Shown: positions 11,470 through 24,387, counted from the first letter of the stretch. The stretch: 64,000 bases of DNA from Chlorophyllum brunneum (GCA_963576785.1 OY756142.1:2976001-3040000), one strand, 5' to 3'. Notes: generated by a model from the sequence alone, not told the origin. A program made the numbers and translations.

Positions 11470-14400
11470 TGGTGAGTTGAAAACTCGTATAGCGTGGCTG
11501 CCAGCTCATGGGGTTGTTGTTCAACCAGGGTGAGATATGAAGGGCGCAGAAGGACAGGAGGCAGCAACTCAACAGATGCACCGCCACCAGAACCGGACCC
11601 GACTCAGGTAACATATTGCACCATATAAGCCTTGAATATCACGGACGAAAGTCTATAGTAAAAAGGGTTCTAGCATCTTCCCATCGCCTCGAAAAGTACC
11701 TCTTTCTTCAGTGCCACTCTATGCAACGCAGTCCAAGTGTCATGAACCAAGTCGTCAAACGTACAAATTAGATGAACAATATATCCAGAGCCTCCTATTA
11801 CACACCCAGTACTTACTGGATCCCCCACTCACAGATTCTCCTGGTCAGCTACTGAGGTGGCGCCGCGTATGGTGTATGGGTTCTGAGCTTCCGTGGTATA
11901 ACCATAAATTCAGGTCAATGGAATAAGTAGACTTTCGTCATTGACGGATTGACAGCAGCTCTATCGTTGATGGATGTGATGGGATGGCTTGCACTCGTAT
12001 ATGGAGTATCACTCTGCAAGCCAGAACAGAGTGAATGACCCTCTCCAGTCTGCGTGCGTCAGAATATCATCAGGTAACAATCGTCGGCTAAGACCCACGT
12101 CAAGAGCAACGTGTCATATCCACTCTAACACCACAATGATGAGCCAAAAGGGACAGACGGTGTTACATCTTAGAGTACTCACCGGAAGTTTGATGATAAT
12201 AAATACGTTGAGGAGGGAGAGGACTGTTAAAGCGACCCTATTAGTCATATTAAGACCATCGAGCTCAGAGCGTACCGAAGAGACATATATAATAGAGGAT
12301 ACCTGGTGAAATCAGACACCAAGAATATGTGGAAAGGAGATAGTTTCCCACCATCACTGTAGACAACTCGTGTCAGTTGCGAGTTGACCCCAGATCTGAC
12401 TAGTTATTGAGGATTAAGGAGGTCAGTACGACACCTGTCTTCAGAGCCAGGCCATATTCGCTTACATGCCGATACACCTCGAATGATCATCAGAATCATC
12501 AGAACTGACCATCACGGTTTCAGCGCCTAGACAAAAAAGTGGAGGTAAGAAAAACATACATGCGTCCCAAGTCGTCAGCAAAATGTAGCCCACCGCGAGG
12601 ACTGGGCTTGAGACCTGCAAAGTGCATCCAATTACTTTGGGAGCTGGTGATACATCCTCTGTGAACAGGCACCATCAGGGATCCAGTGAACAAGGACCAA
12701 AAGACCTAGCTTACGGTTTACGGCTTCTTCGTAGAGTATCAGGGTGGCCAGGATTCCCGCCCACAGCAATGTGTAAAGTGAGAAAATCCACCACGTGGAT
12801 TGTTTACTCTTTCCCCATACTGCCCATGTTCTGAGAGTCAAAACCACTGCGACAGAACTAATGAGTTGAGCCCTAAGGTAGGATCACAAGGGATCCATTT
12901 GACGAATGTATGTATTTGTTGACTTACTTTCTATTACAGCCATTCCTACACCAAACATGACTATTGAACACTCACGTCAGTGGGGTTGGTGGATAATCCA
13001 TTCCCTGTTACTCACAAACGATAGCGAGAAAGATTTGCTGGCATTGAAACTTTGACATCGTGAACAACAGGTGTCCTATGTACTTGGGTGAACTGCGGCT
13101 CAATGAACAGATCCAGGGGGGCTCTTACGACACAACACAAGGGGGGTGTCGATGAAAGGCAAGTATCGCGCTATAAGGTACAAAACCTTGGTCGCATTCC
13201 ACCTGGACTTCCAAACGAAAGAGTACTCCATCTGGAACGTTAAGAGCCAGTCAAAGACCTAGAAATGCGGTCCTGTGTTAGATTCACATGGAAGGAGAAG
13301 ATAACACCCACCAAGATGGTGATACTTGCGACTTTGAGATAATAACGTCAATGATGTTTCCGTGGGCTAATTTTCAGAAAACATATACCATTGACAGACT
13401 AAAACACAATCAGTGACTACCGAGGTCCATTGAGGGTGGATGGCTTACATTAATGTGCCTCTCCTGATCCACAGCAGTAGCAAGCTGCTGGACCGCCTGC
13501 GCCAATCGTGGATTTTCCATCTGCAGTGGCTTATCTCAGCGTGAGGAACCGAAAGCAGTAGTGAGAAGCCGGGGTAAGGATGAGTCCTGTTAAGTACTTG
13601 GACGGCACCCCCGCAACTTAAATAGCTTTCACAACGTGGAACCTGCCAAGGACCTGCGTTCTCACAGCGAATACCTTTGACCCATCCCTGATAGTACAGC
13701 TGTGTGATTGTGCCACATGGACATCAAAAGACGTCACTACGAGAATTTTCAGCTTGCACATTGTTACTAAAGCATGAACGTAGTACCTGTCACAAGTGGC
13801 CAGACGGTAGATGCCGCAGAATCTGGAATCGTTCGAAGTTTGTAATGTGCACCCATTTATGCCGGGTAACAAGGAAGGTAGGATGGGCCGGACACAAATC
13901 GATATCATTTATTACATCCGATCAGAATATGATCCCGGAGCCTTGTGCAGGATGTCAAACTTCTTAAATGAACTCCAACTTTCGTCCAGAAGCCCCAGGC
14001 CGAAGAGTTCTCATAAGGTTGTAATGTGAAGTCGGCAATTGAACAACATGGGTGATAAAGAGATTCAATACTTACACATCTGCCCAACAACTATAGCCAT
14101 GGCCCTCCACGAGGTCGTAATTTACATTTAGGTGCTGGCTATTCTGGTGTGGGCATCAGAAGCTTTCACACCTACAACAGTCGAACGTTGATTGATGGGG
14201 GGTTGTGTGGATTCTAAGTTAAGACCTCAACGAAGCATGCCACCACTGTGCAATCCTCATGTACCAGTGGCGGGAAACATGGCCTTCTACACACTGGTTA
14301 TCACCTAGTGCCTGTCTCCAGAGGAGGTAAGTAATCTTTTCTGCCCGACCGACGGAATGATATCCTTGAATCACCGGTGGAAGCTGAGGCAGAAACCCAG

Positions 14401-14780
14401 ATAATATCGGAGATAAGATGATGCGAGGATTGATGATCTGCTGATGATTAACTTCCGAAGTAAGGGGTCTCCTCAAAACCCTTGTAGGTTTCCTAGAATA
14501 TCGATATGGGTGCTAAGGAGGGTGAACTTGTAGCTCACATTTTAGGATGGATTCGTCTGGGCAGATATGGCATTACATTCTGTGCGCTCTGCCATGAGAA
14601 CCCCCAGAGGCAATAGTCTCCCGGCCATCGGGGGGACCGATATGGGGGCACTGTTGTGTGACCAGAAATCCAAAGTCGTAGATGGTTTCCCATTCCCAGG
14701 TAGAAGCGCCCAGACAGAAAATAGGCTGAGACACATACACAATGGGAATCAGGGACTATTCCTATGAAGCTGATGCCATT
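11470..14780. repeat. Tandem segmental duplication, right copy
   Basis: This is the second copy of the block at about 7571-10800, in direct orientation. It carries DUF6533 copy C. The 5' exons and introns of the gene are nearly identical to those of copy B, whereas upstream flanks at 14.0-14.8 kb match 10.1-10.8 kb only loosely. Confidence 0.8.
11938..13520 (-). CDS. DUF6533-type multi-pass membrane protein, copy C
   Basis: Near-duplicate of copy B. The start ATG is at 13520, and the N-terminal and DUF6533 core exons (about 13265-13145) are almost base-identical to copy B apart from scattered changes. The VVLTLRTWAVWGKSKQ block lies at about 12847-12790. The 3' exon encodes ACRVILHIRVQ and ends with the TGA at 11938. 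Copies B and C are the youngest pair in the array. Function is unknown; a multi-membrane topology with a short cytosolic tail is inferred. Confidence 0.66.
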
Positions 14781-15398
14781 TGTGAATGATAGAGAGTACA
14801 CATGCGTTGGCGGATCCGTGCTCTCCGTCACGAAATTGTCTAGTCTGAAAATTCCAATCATTCATTGATGATTGATGATCCCGGAAAACTGGTCCTCCGA
14901 TTAGGGTCAGGCCTGTGAGTTTTCAAACTTGGGGATCAGCAGAACAGTGCGGGGTGGTTTTCATGAATACACAAAATTCTCCAGTTTACTTTGGCTTGAG
15001 GAATATGGAGGTAGCGAGCATGCCAGACTGTCACAGTTGCGATGGTACCCAGAGTGTTTGGTTAGTGTAGCGAGCGCGAGCGCTCGGATGGTTAAGTCTA
15101 AGGATGTGCCCTGACAATGATCAATATTCAAGGCTCACGGGGTTACTGGCGGTCAGCGGCATACACGGCTCGTCGTAAGCTGGACTTCAAGAATCATTTC
15201 GTATCTGATGTATTTTTGTCATTGATAGTTCCTCGGCGTCTTGGTGGGAATGACAGCTGCTCAACAACTCAACCGTTAAGATGTTTGCTTAAGTAGATCG
15301 TTACCGCTTGATTTACAGTCCGTATATTCTAAGATAGTGTCCAATTACGTTGTTCAAAAGTGATGATACTGTGTCCCATGTCCTTGAACTGTCCGGTT
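13521..15398. other. Intergenic: upstream part of right duplication block plus spacer
   Basis: 13521-14780 is homologous to the upstream part of the left block. A minus frame of 108 codons at 14861-14535 has no family match that can be named. 14780-15398 is spacer ending at the stop of copy D. Confidence 0.3.
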
Positions 15399-17073
15399 CT
15401 AGATGACGGAGCCCTCTTTCAATGATCTTCTTGAAGTCGGGTATGAATGTTCCCCAGTTTCATATCTTTGTGTCGAGAACAGAACCTGAGATTGCGAATG
15501 TGCCTGTTCACGTATGTGCAGGATCACCCTACACGCCACGACGGAGTGAATCACCCCTTCCATACTAAAAAAATACGGTATCAGTACGGTACCCAAACAT
15601 ATCAGTGCTTCTGAGGGACATTACATTGTCAAGATAGTGGTATAGTCGGACTGTGGTGGTAGGGGAAGAGGTGAGTGCGCAAATACGGGTTTCTGAGGAG
15701 GAGATCAAGCATACAGGAAGTTTGTAGATAATGACGAGGTTGATGAGTGAAAGCCCTTTGACATATATCAGTGGCTACTCTTCACGTATTCAATCCGCTT
15801 ACCGAATATGTATATGTAGTATATGACGCCTTGAGAAAAGGTCACTAAACGAGTGTACATCCGTACACGTCGAAATCTCACGCACCATCGCCATAAACAA
15901 CTCGCACCAGACGTGAATTACCGCCGGATCGGACTGATCATCCTGGGGTTTAGCTCTCTATAAATGAAAGAAAGAAAGAGATTTCTGTACAAGTTGATAT
16001 TCCTCGGATGATCATTAGCATAAGGATGCCTACGTTGCGCATGTGAAAGGGCTTAGAGGAAGGAGGAAGCCAGTACGTACTGCCATCGAAAGCCATGAAA
16101 ACGGCAAAACAGATGGCCAGATTTGGACTCGTGGTTTCTACGACGCATCCAAGAAATTGTGGAAGTGGTGACACAGAATCTGCACCAATTGTTATTATTG
16201 TTACTGAAAAAGTGTGGTATATTCTCGAACTCACGTTGCGAAGAATTCAAATAGGACCCGACAAGAAAGAATTCCGCAGCCGTTGTTAGAATGAAAATTG
16301 TGAATAAGCCAAATGTCAAACGCTTGTCCTTCTCCCAGACTGCCCATGTTCGAACAGTCAAAATCACTGTAATGGTATAGGATAAGCGAAGACGACAAAC
16401 CAGACACATGCCGTCACGTACGTTCGGAGAAGCCGGAGCCAATAACGAAAATCCCTTTCAGGGGTTAGCTCATTGAAGATGGTAAGAGAAAAAAAAATAG
16501 AGGACTTACATGCTTGGTACTCATACGTGATTTTGCACACATTGAGAGGAAGCGCATAACCAAACTGATCTGTCCCAGTCATAAGGATTCTGACTAAAAA
16601 GGACGGTTAATCGAAATCCTGGGTACGCACGATATAGTAGTACGGGAATGTCAACAAAAGGCAGATAGCGCGCAATGAGATATAGAATTTTGGATGCGTT
16701 CCATCTTGACCTCCAGATCAGTGAGGTCTCTAAGTCCAATGTTAGAAGCCAGTCCAGAACCTGAAGTAACACCAGGCATAGCCCGTTATTTCCGTTAAAG
16801 AAATCATGAAAGAGGTGCTGTGCTTACCATGATTGTAGTGCTGGCAACTATTTATCCAAGATAACGTTGAGTGAGATTACAACTATCTGATCTTGAGTAC
16901 TTTAAAACCGTCAACGTACTGTATAGTGACTACGCATGTGTCAGACACCGTCTGCAGTGTAGGTTTATGGTGATCCTGAGAGAACATACATTGAGTTGCC
17001 TCCATGCCTCAAGGCCTGTCTTCAATTCATCGAGCAACGGGGGCAAAAACTGCGGCGAGACTGGAACATCCAT
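15399..17073 (-). CDS. DUF6533-type multi-pass membrane protein, copy D
   Basis: Fourth member of the array. The start ATG at 17073 gives MDVPVSPQFLPPLLDELKTG, ending in a GTATGT donor after WRQLN. A small exon reads IVASTTIM near 16840. The core LDWLLTLDLETSLIWRSRW...LIARYLPFVDIPVLLYR is at about 16755-16630. ILTVRTWAVWEKDKR is near 16375-16325. A helix exon near 16170-16070 has the frame IPQFLGCVVET...CFAVFMAFDG. The last exon reads MEGVIHSVVACRVILHIREQ and stops at 15399. It is more diverged than B and C and lies outside the duplicated blocks. Function unknown. Confidence 0.66.
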
Positions 17074-20000
17074 CTCCCTGCCGGGCAAAATGCAAAGGTG
17101 GGGGAATTCCTATCATACTTCCCACCAAATGACCTCGAATAAATACTCCCGTCGGTCAGAACGCCCACCCAAATCAAGACCATGCTGGTGACGTCGAGTA
17201 GCATCTGGTATGATATCAACATACCCTCCTCAAGTCGGATCAGAACAGGTGATGCTGGCTCGACAGATATTGAGGAGGGTGACGGAAGCAAATGACTGAA
17301 TTGAGATGATGGCCAGCTACTTTCAGATCCAGGGAACGGAGAAAATAGCAACCGATGTCCGGCTTCGATTACGAAGTGCAGTCCCCACTTCAATCCCATA
17401 TATGCGTATGGTGTTCACAGGGTTACAACCACCCCCGAACTCAAGACCGGGGGGATGTCTAGAAGGGAGTACTCGCCGATCCAGGGAAAGTGAGTTGAAT
17501 TGAGATAGTGGATATCATGGCTTCACCGTGACAGCAAACCAGTACGCGTTGCAACCATGCGTCTATCCCTTGCGAGAAGTCAATTCGAATATCAAGAAAA
17601 GATAGATCGAGAAGAGACACGCGTCAGATTTATGTGATTTTCGTAACGTGGTGAGGAAGAATAGACTCAGAATTCACAGGAGAAATGTCGCAACTGGGCT
17701 GAGTCGGGTCCTCCTGTGTCACATTGACTGAATACTAGCATTTGGCGGGTATAAATGACAAGTACGACTCACTCCTTGGTGCGCACTTTTGATGATTATT
17801 GGAATTGGCCCCTTTCCTGACCCTGTAGAGGGGGGGATACCGCTCTGAACAGTTCGAGATTGAGCCCGAGAAGGCCAATGTTGCATACACGACTTGGGTT
17901 GCATGTATGCTAAAATATGGATCGATTGTTGAACAATCATTTTGTGGAGCTCTTGTTCGCCAACATTGGAGTACATCCATTGCTCATCGATGATTGTTTG
18001 TTGAATTTGGACATTTTCTGGATGCAATCATGGCAGTTCTCGGAAGACAAAAGCGTGTGAAGCCTATACAGCCACTGCTATAGTGCATGATAGGGGTGTA
18101 CCGTATGCGGGGAACCTCATAAAAGGGCAAATAGGGGAATACACAAAACTCGGGAGTTTGAGATAGTATTCGGAGTCAAGAGGGAATCGGCTCGTCCAGA
18201 TGGTGTAAGCAGTAGGTTTACGGTTTCCATACAGCATCCATCTCGAGAAGACTCTCAATCTATTTTTTGGCAGTGGAGCTTCTTGCTCAAGTGCTAATCA
18301 TTGATCGCCGTCCTGGTCCAGTCTCGAGGAAAATCAGGTCCAAGAGGGATCATCGCCCTGTTGGTCAATGGTGTAGCATCACCATTCGTGACCAATCCCG
18401 AGGACGATGTCAGGGAATTCTTGCGAGTCATCTGCCTGGTGTTAATACTCGTTGCATATGACCGCCTGTGTAAAATGTTTGGGAGCATTGGGTGCATGGT
18501 ATCAATTGCACGTATACTTCAAGGAAAGTACAGACTACAAGTAGTACGAGGTGAGCCTACCCTCTTCTACATTTCGTATAAGAGATTGAGACTGAATGCT
18601 CTCCACCTAGAGTCAACTTCTGAGCATATGACAATGTCTACCCCTCCTCCAGTCCCAACCCGATCCCAAAACCACCCGCCTTCTCCAACCCCCGTGCTTT
18701 CCGTTCCTCGCTTTGTTAACCACAGCTTCAAAGTCAACTACGCCAGCTAAATCTCGTAGACAAGCTTTGGTCCGTTACCAAGTAGTCTTACGGGGAGGGT
18801 CATCTAGTTTCTTTGGCGAGGGTTAGACTATCCGTTGACCTCAGGCAGACATATACCCTGGAGGAACTTAAGAGCGGGTGGAGTACGCTATGTGGTTGAC
18901 CTGATGTCAATTGGGTTAGCGCGGTACATGCGTCCTGGTCAGATTCTACCCGTCCTTCCCCTGGGACCACATTCTCGTCTCCAATTCTCCGAGGCGTTGC
19001 CCATCTGATCTCATCCCGCCATGGGGACACCGCCGTCCGGTTCATTGTCCCCCCGAAAGATGGCCCCTGTTTGAACAGGAACACAATACCTTTGTGTACT
19101 CCTCTGCACTTCTGCCCCTCCTTGACTCTTGTGCTAACATCAACATTCCAGGCTCACGACATCTGCTGTACTTTCCCTCGGGATTCTGTCCAAACTCCCG
19201 CCTTCGCCGGAAATACTTCGACATGCGGCTCTCACCCGTCGGACCACTCGCACTTGAGTAATTCTGGCGCGCAGCGTATCATGAGTCTTTCCGATGGTTC
19301 ATTCCAAAAGATTTGAGGACATGCCTGGAGGCGCGGAATGATCGTTGTGGTCTGAAATTTTACCCTCCATGAGTTGTCTGTTATCTGTCTTGTTGTGCGA
19401 TAACGGCTAAAATACTTCTAGTCGAGACTGCTCATTCCAGATTTAGTCACGCAACAAACTTCGTTTCCTCTACTGGACGTTTGGGACTTGTCACGTAACT
19501 CGGATGATATATGTCATGTAGTTGCCTCAAACTTTTCCCGGGCCCGGGGGGGTTCTCAGGATACATCAAATTGCTGGAACTCCGCGGGTGTCGATACCCA
19601 CGGCAACTACAGAGAACCCCTTCCTCATAGCGTAACTAATACGGATAATCCCTGAGATTGGCTAGACTATGTTTTCGTGGATTTCACTGGTCACGGGAAT
19701 ATTAAGTCCCCCAGCCTGAAACCAAGTCCCGACACTTCTTGATGGGATTACAGGCTGACCTTTCTTAGGCATCTCCCATGTTCCCAAACGTCGATGGATC
19801 GAAACTGGCATAGATTTCTCGGGGGACCCGGCAGTGATAAATTCCCGACATTCACGGGCGAAGTCAAACATGGGGTTGGCCAGGATAACCAGATACCTAG
19901 AACTCAGATGGAGTACCGCCTTTTTTGTATAGGCTCATGTATAGGCTCATCTTTATCTTTCAAACCTGACCTTGGGTATCAATCTAGATTATGATCCCAG

Positions 20001-20904
20001 ACTTCAAATCCGCTCAAAGTCGCACCCACCTTCGCCCAACAAGGGGATACTGCACTTGGATTGGGTTCTCCCAGTCGACCGACACCACTACGACGAAATC
20101 ATGTTACTTTCAAGCGCCTTGGCGCACTGGAATGTTCGGATAGCCTATTTGCCAGTCGCAGGGGGTTCACAAGGAGCTCGCCATGGCGCGCGTCTTAACA
20201 ATATTGGCACCAAGGTTACCGAATACTCAAGCAAGAAGCTGCGCAAAGTTTCATAAGGAGTGCTACGACCTATCATCCCCCCTATTCTATTGCATCGTCT
20301 TCCGTTCGAATCGGCAGAAACTTTCCGAATATCCAGGGTTATATTTATGGCACAGAGGCTGGACTGTTCTCTACAGCATTTAGAAGAATCAATCCAATCA
20401 CGCAAAGTTCGTCCAATCTCTCGTTTGATGTAGGAATCACACAGATACCCCGGGGAGGGTGACATTTCCACGCCTAACCCTCTGTCAATTTCCCTCTTCT
20501 TTACCCCATAACCCTACCCACTACTCTCAGCATCTCTTTGAAGCTTATTCTTATGTGCAATACACTTCCCGCTTGGAGGTTGCATAAATACCTTGGAGCA
20601 CAGGAGAAGGGTGAGCGGAACACGATGTGCCCATAGCCAACCACGAGAGCAGCTCGGGGATCATCAATCCTGGTCACGTCGCCTCTTACAACGAAGTTAA
20701 GTTCCATCATCCAGTTTAAGGCTTCAAGTCGAAGACTGTGACTTCTAAGAATTCCAGACCTTAATCACTTCCAAACAGAGGCTTGGCCCCAATGCGTGGA
20801 TTACGGACTCCAACGACCATTTACAGCTGCTTACCAGGCGCTCCACCTATCAGTCTCAGCTTGTTATAAATCCTCCATGTAGGCTACTACCATTTTCTTC
20901 GTTT
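17074..20904. other. 3.8 kb with no recognised gene
   Basis: Both strands carry only short frames. The longest is 149 codons on the plus strand at 18301-18750, whose tail MTMSTPPPVPTRSQNHPP is proline-rich. A 125-codon minus frame at 17399-17022 overlaps the 5' end of DUF6533 copy D. None shows a motif that can be named. A compact inverted-repeat structure at 19549-19620 is listed separately. There is also a short direct repeat of TATAGGCTCAT near 19927-19950. Confidence 0.3.
19549..19620. repeat. Nested inverted repeat (possible stable hairpin)
   Basis: GGGGTTCTC at 19549-19557 pairs perfectly with GAGAACCCC at 19612-19620. Inside, TTGC (19571-19574) can pair with GCAA (19603-19606). CCG (19582-19584) with CGG (19601-19603) is an alternative, because it shares a base with the GCAA. 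GGGT (19586-19589) pairs with ACCC (19596-19599). A 12 bp palindrome CCCGGGCCCGGG overlaps the left side. No poly-T tract or homologous copy was noticed elsewhere in the window. Confidence 0.5.
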
Positions 20905-23237
20905 GTGATCTCAATCATGACTGTGAATGACTGGCAGGCCAGCGCTATTGAGATCTCTACCGCTTCCTCCCGAGGGATAACACCAGCTCTCCCTGTCCAT
21001 TCTGGTAACGACACTCTCCCAACCGTCTCCTCCGTGCCCATCTGTGACTCTGGCATTGTCACGAAAACAGGACTGGAGCTACGGCAGGAGATATATCCAG
21101 CTTCGCCATCATATACTCGGCGGTATAACTTGGGCAGGACTGTGTATGCTTCGCCCATCCTCCTCATCTTAAATTTTACGATAATTGTCTTATAGAGAGG
21201 ACAAGGAGCCCAAATGTGTTATTGAGCCATTATCTACCTCCTTCATCGAGAAGTAAGTCCCCTCATTGCGACGTACTCTTTCGCGACTCATGTTGAGCCA
21301 GTAAGAAACATCCTCTGGGCTGGCAGCGATGCGTTCACCCAGAGGGTCTACCGTATTTTTTCGTGCCTCCTTCAGGTGACTGTCAAATGGTAATGTACGA
21401 TATACGGTAAAATATTCCATGAACTCATGAAGTATTCAACGACAGAGGATTATTACTGAGGAATGGATTTATGATCCCCCGATCGCCGAACAGGTTGAGA
21501 GCTTCATCCAAGAAATAGGAAATGCAATTTCTGAAAATGGAGTGGTCCTATGGCCGGACAGTGACCTCTTCATCGAACTGTCTCGTGACAGAGAAGACCG
21601 GATGCGTTGCGGCTACTATTTTGTGTGCCATTCGAGGCGCTCTATATACTGGCTGGAGAGTGTCGAGCTCGAGCTCCAGTCTAAGCCTCTCAGAGAGGTA
21701 CGCGGAGACATATCTGGGTACCAGATCGGTGAGTTACCTAGGATATCTCCCTCAAGCCAGTCGAAAACTTATTCCTATCTTAGAAACTTGTCTTGAGGCT
21801 GAGTACTGGTACGTTTTGCCCTCTCCATCTCCCGCTAGTAATTCCCGTGAAACCATTCAGGACGTACTGGGATAGCTTTCCGAACCTGCAGGAGGTCACG
21901 CCTAATACATATGAGTATGTTGTTGACATTCTTTTGTCTGCCATGACAGGTAAGTCAATTTCCTTCTTGTCTATTCAACAAAGAGCAACTTTACAGATGT
22001 CATATCCTCTAAAACTCCGACTATCACATATCCATATGAGACACTGCGGAACATGTTGAAGGTTGTTCAGACAGCAAAAGGTGCATCGAGTTGGTGTCCA
22101 TAACGAGAACGACGCTGAATAAAGGCTTCTCAGATCGCAAAACTTCGAACTGGCATATAAGTATTCCAGATTTTTCAGCCACCAATCCTGTTCTGACTGT
22201 TTTCGTTCATCAAAGGCCGTTTCATGAAGCGCATAAGTCAGTGTTGGCTGTTGCATCTCCGATACACAGCACTGAACATGCTCCAGCCCAAGACAGGCTC
22301 CGGAACTACTATGGTACCTGGGGCGCTAAGTTGAACAATAACCAATCTGTCCTCAGAACCAATGGACCCGGATTCCGGTCCAAAATAATAGACATAGTCT
22401 CTCCTTTCCTTTTCTTCATCCCTCATGCATAACTAGAACGTGTGTAAATGCTGATTGTCGACCGATGTGTGATAATGATCCAATGGGAAAAGCTTTTCCA
22501 AGATCTACAAGAAGAGTGGAACCAAACGGCAGTGCTTGTGAGTTTACTTCGTCCCCTGACTCTTTTGTAGCTAACACGCCAGCCAAGGCAACAATCATGT
22601 TAACTGCAAACTGCGCATTTCTAACAATTCCTATATTCCAGGACCCAAAACTGGATTCACACAGTTCTCCAGAGCAGATAGCAGGCTATCTGTCGTTGAC
22701 CACCAGTCTTTTCGGCCTCATTATCGGTATGGCGATGCACCGGCATCACAAAACCAGGAAGCCTAGCACTCCAGGTGAAATTGTAGGAATCCTACTGTTA
22801 ATCGCCGCTATCCTTTGGCACCTTTGCGCAGTTTGATTATTTCTACGGCAAGAACAGGGAAAGGATTCAAATCAGTCGTACACAGCATCTGTTCCTCATA
22901 TGGAGCCTGCCCCATGGACTTGTAATGTGGTCGTGCGTTGTCTTCTCTTGTCATTTGAATACTACACCATACCTCTCGCATCAGTGTGATCACTTTTCTG
23001 GTGGCATTCATTATCATGTGTTTTATCGGTACTCTCACTGCCACCAGAATTGTTGTTGGCTTATCCACGTTTCTTCTCGGCTCCTCTACTTTCTACTATC
23101 TAGTCAGGTTTGGGAGTGGTCAGAAGCTTTTGCAAATTTGGTTCAAGCGCATCAATGAAAGCTCCATGACGATAAGAGGGTGGTTTCACCGACGACATGC
23201 AAAGGAGATTCAGGATCAAGCTGAACGGATCGTGTAG
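20905..23237 (+). CDS. WW-like, C-terminal multi-membrane protein of a basidiomycete-specific family
   Basis: Function unknown. The first exons were read as 20905-21143, 21196-21252, 21302-21389, 21446-21728, 21784-21808, 21861-21949 and 21997-about 22080, all in consistent phase. The N-terminal exon is Ser/Thr/Pro-rich. Exons 3-4 give a WW-like motif, HPLGWQRCVHPEGLPYFF followed by EEWIYDP. A second aromatic block, CGYYFVCHSRRSIYWLE, follows, then the conserved YWDSFPNLQEV. Later exons read YYGTWGAKLNNNQS (about 22300), a membrane segment YLSLTTSLFGLIIGMAMH (about 22690) and LIWSLPHGLVMW (about 22910). The last is a final membrane hairpin with a basic tail ending at 23237. Splice sites after 22080 were not all fixed. 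The start could be 20917 instead. Confidence 0.6.
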
Positions 23238-23388
23238 CCCCTGGAGATCATCATTGGCATTTAATTAGCGCAAACCACCACATTAAGCCAAGAAACGACA
23301 TTCAAGTGCGGGGGAACTATAAGGATTGCAGCCATTTATATAGTACTTATTTCGTCGCCCAGCGGTCATCAGACTATCATAATCGTTA

Positions 23389-24387
23389 TTATTTTTCTAG
23401 ACCATGAGGTCTTCCTAACGCGCCGATATTTTTTAGCAGGATCGTGGACGCGGTCAACTTACTCAGAACTCTAACAACATCACTCAACCCATTCATGTAG
23501 TCACTCAAAAACCTTGATCGTTTAGCATACGGCCATGGTGCCGTTGGTTTTCCCATATAACCTCCATACATTCCAATGTTAAGTGTTTCTCGAAATGTAG
23601 GTGTGATGAAAAATTGTGGATCGGAAGAATTGGGAGAGCCGGTGATTGCACCCTTGATGGAAAAATGATGACCGGAGGTGTAAGAGAAGAAGAGACGTGG
23701 GAGGGAGAGATGGTAGGATGCCATTGGTTTGGTGTGGGGGTCTGGGTAGAATGAGTGGTTCAAGAGGGCCTGGGGATCATCTATGAAGAGAAGGATGGGA
23801 TGTCTAGAGATGATAGAACCGAATAAATAGATATAAGTCCGTTCATGGAGAGAGGAAACTTACGCGGATTATCCTCTGACATACCCCAATTTAAGATGAC
23901 AGAAGCCCTGCTTACTTCTTCACAAGGGATATTAATCATATCGTATGAATCCGTTCCTGCGGGATTGGGTTAGCGCCGTCTGAGACGAACGGGGATTTGG
24001 TTTTGGGAGAGTGAAGGACTTTTGCTTTGCAAATCGGTGTATAGCTTCATGTTGCAGGAAGATTGTGCGGGCATCGTAAATGCAAGGTGTAGTTGAATTT
24101 ACGAGGTTTACGGCTCTGAGTAGATGTCAGTTTTCGGGGGTTGATGAGATTGTGGGAGAGACCTACCGCAAGAGATGTACATGATGACCCAGTTATTTGC
24201 CACTCTCTAAGGCTCCGGATAGGATTTCAAGTGTGTCGATAGTGGCATCTCGAATAACCAAACATGGTTTGTTCAAGAGAACTAATTGCATTTGTGAGTC
24301 TTTTATGTGTGGTGGAGGCGGAGACCAAGTACGAACATCTTTCCAGGCTTCTTTTGGAAGCCCAAAGTGTCCCTTTGCATCATTCAT
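23389..24387 (-). pseudogene. Mitochondrial ribosomal protein S29 (DAP3-like) relic
   Basis: MRPS29/DAP3 is a P-loop GTPase-like protein of the mitochondrial small ribosomal subunit. Recognisable blocks appear in order: LVLLNKPCLVIRDATIDTLE (24387-24193 frame), NWVIMYIS near 24190, and, after a GTAGGT...AG intron, AVNLVNSTTPCIYDARTIFL (about 24115). SIISRHPILLFIDDPQALL is near 23800. SYHLSLPRLFFSYTSGHHFS is near 23720-23660, followed by SDPQFFITPTFRETLNI. The segment that should hold the Walker A P-loop, between the first two blocks, is missing: the frame stops at 24193 and resumes one frame over. The C-terminal end is also short, stopping at 23389. It is best read as a decayed copy; the functional gene should lie elsewhere. 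Confidence 0.6.

Noticed and set aside
20296..20312. GTTCGAATC motif resembling a tRNA T-arm
   Set aside because: The flanks do not pair and no upstream D-arm or anticodon arm was found.
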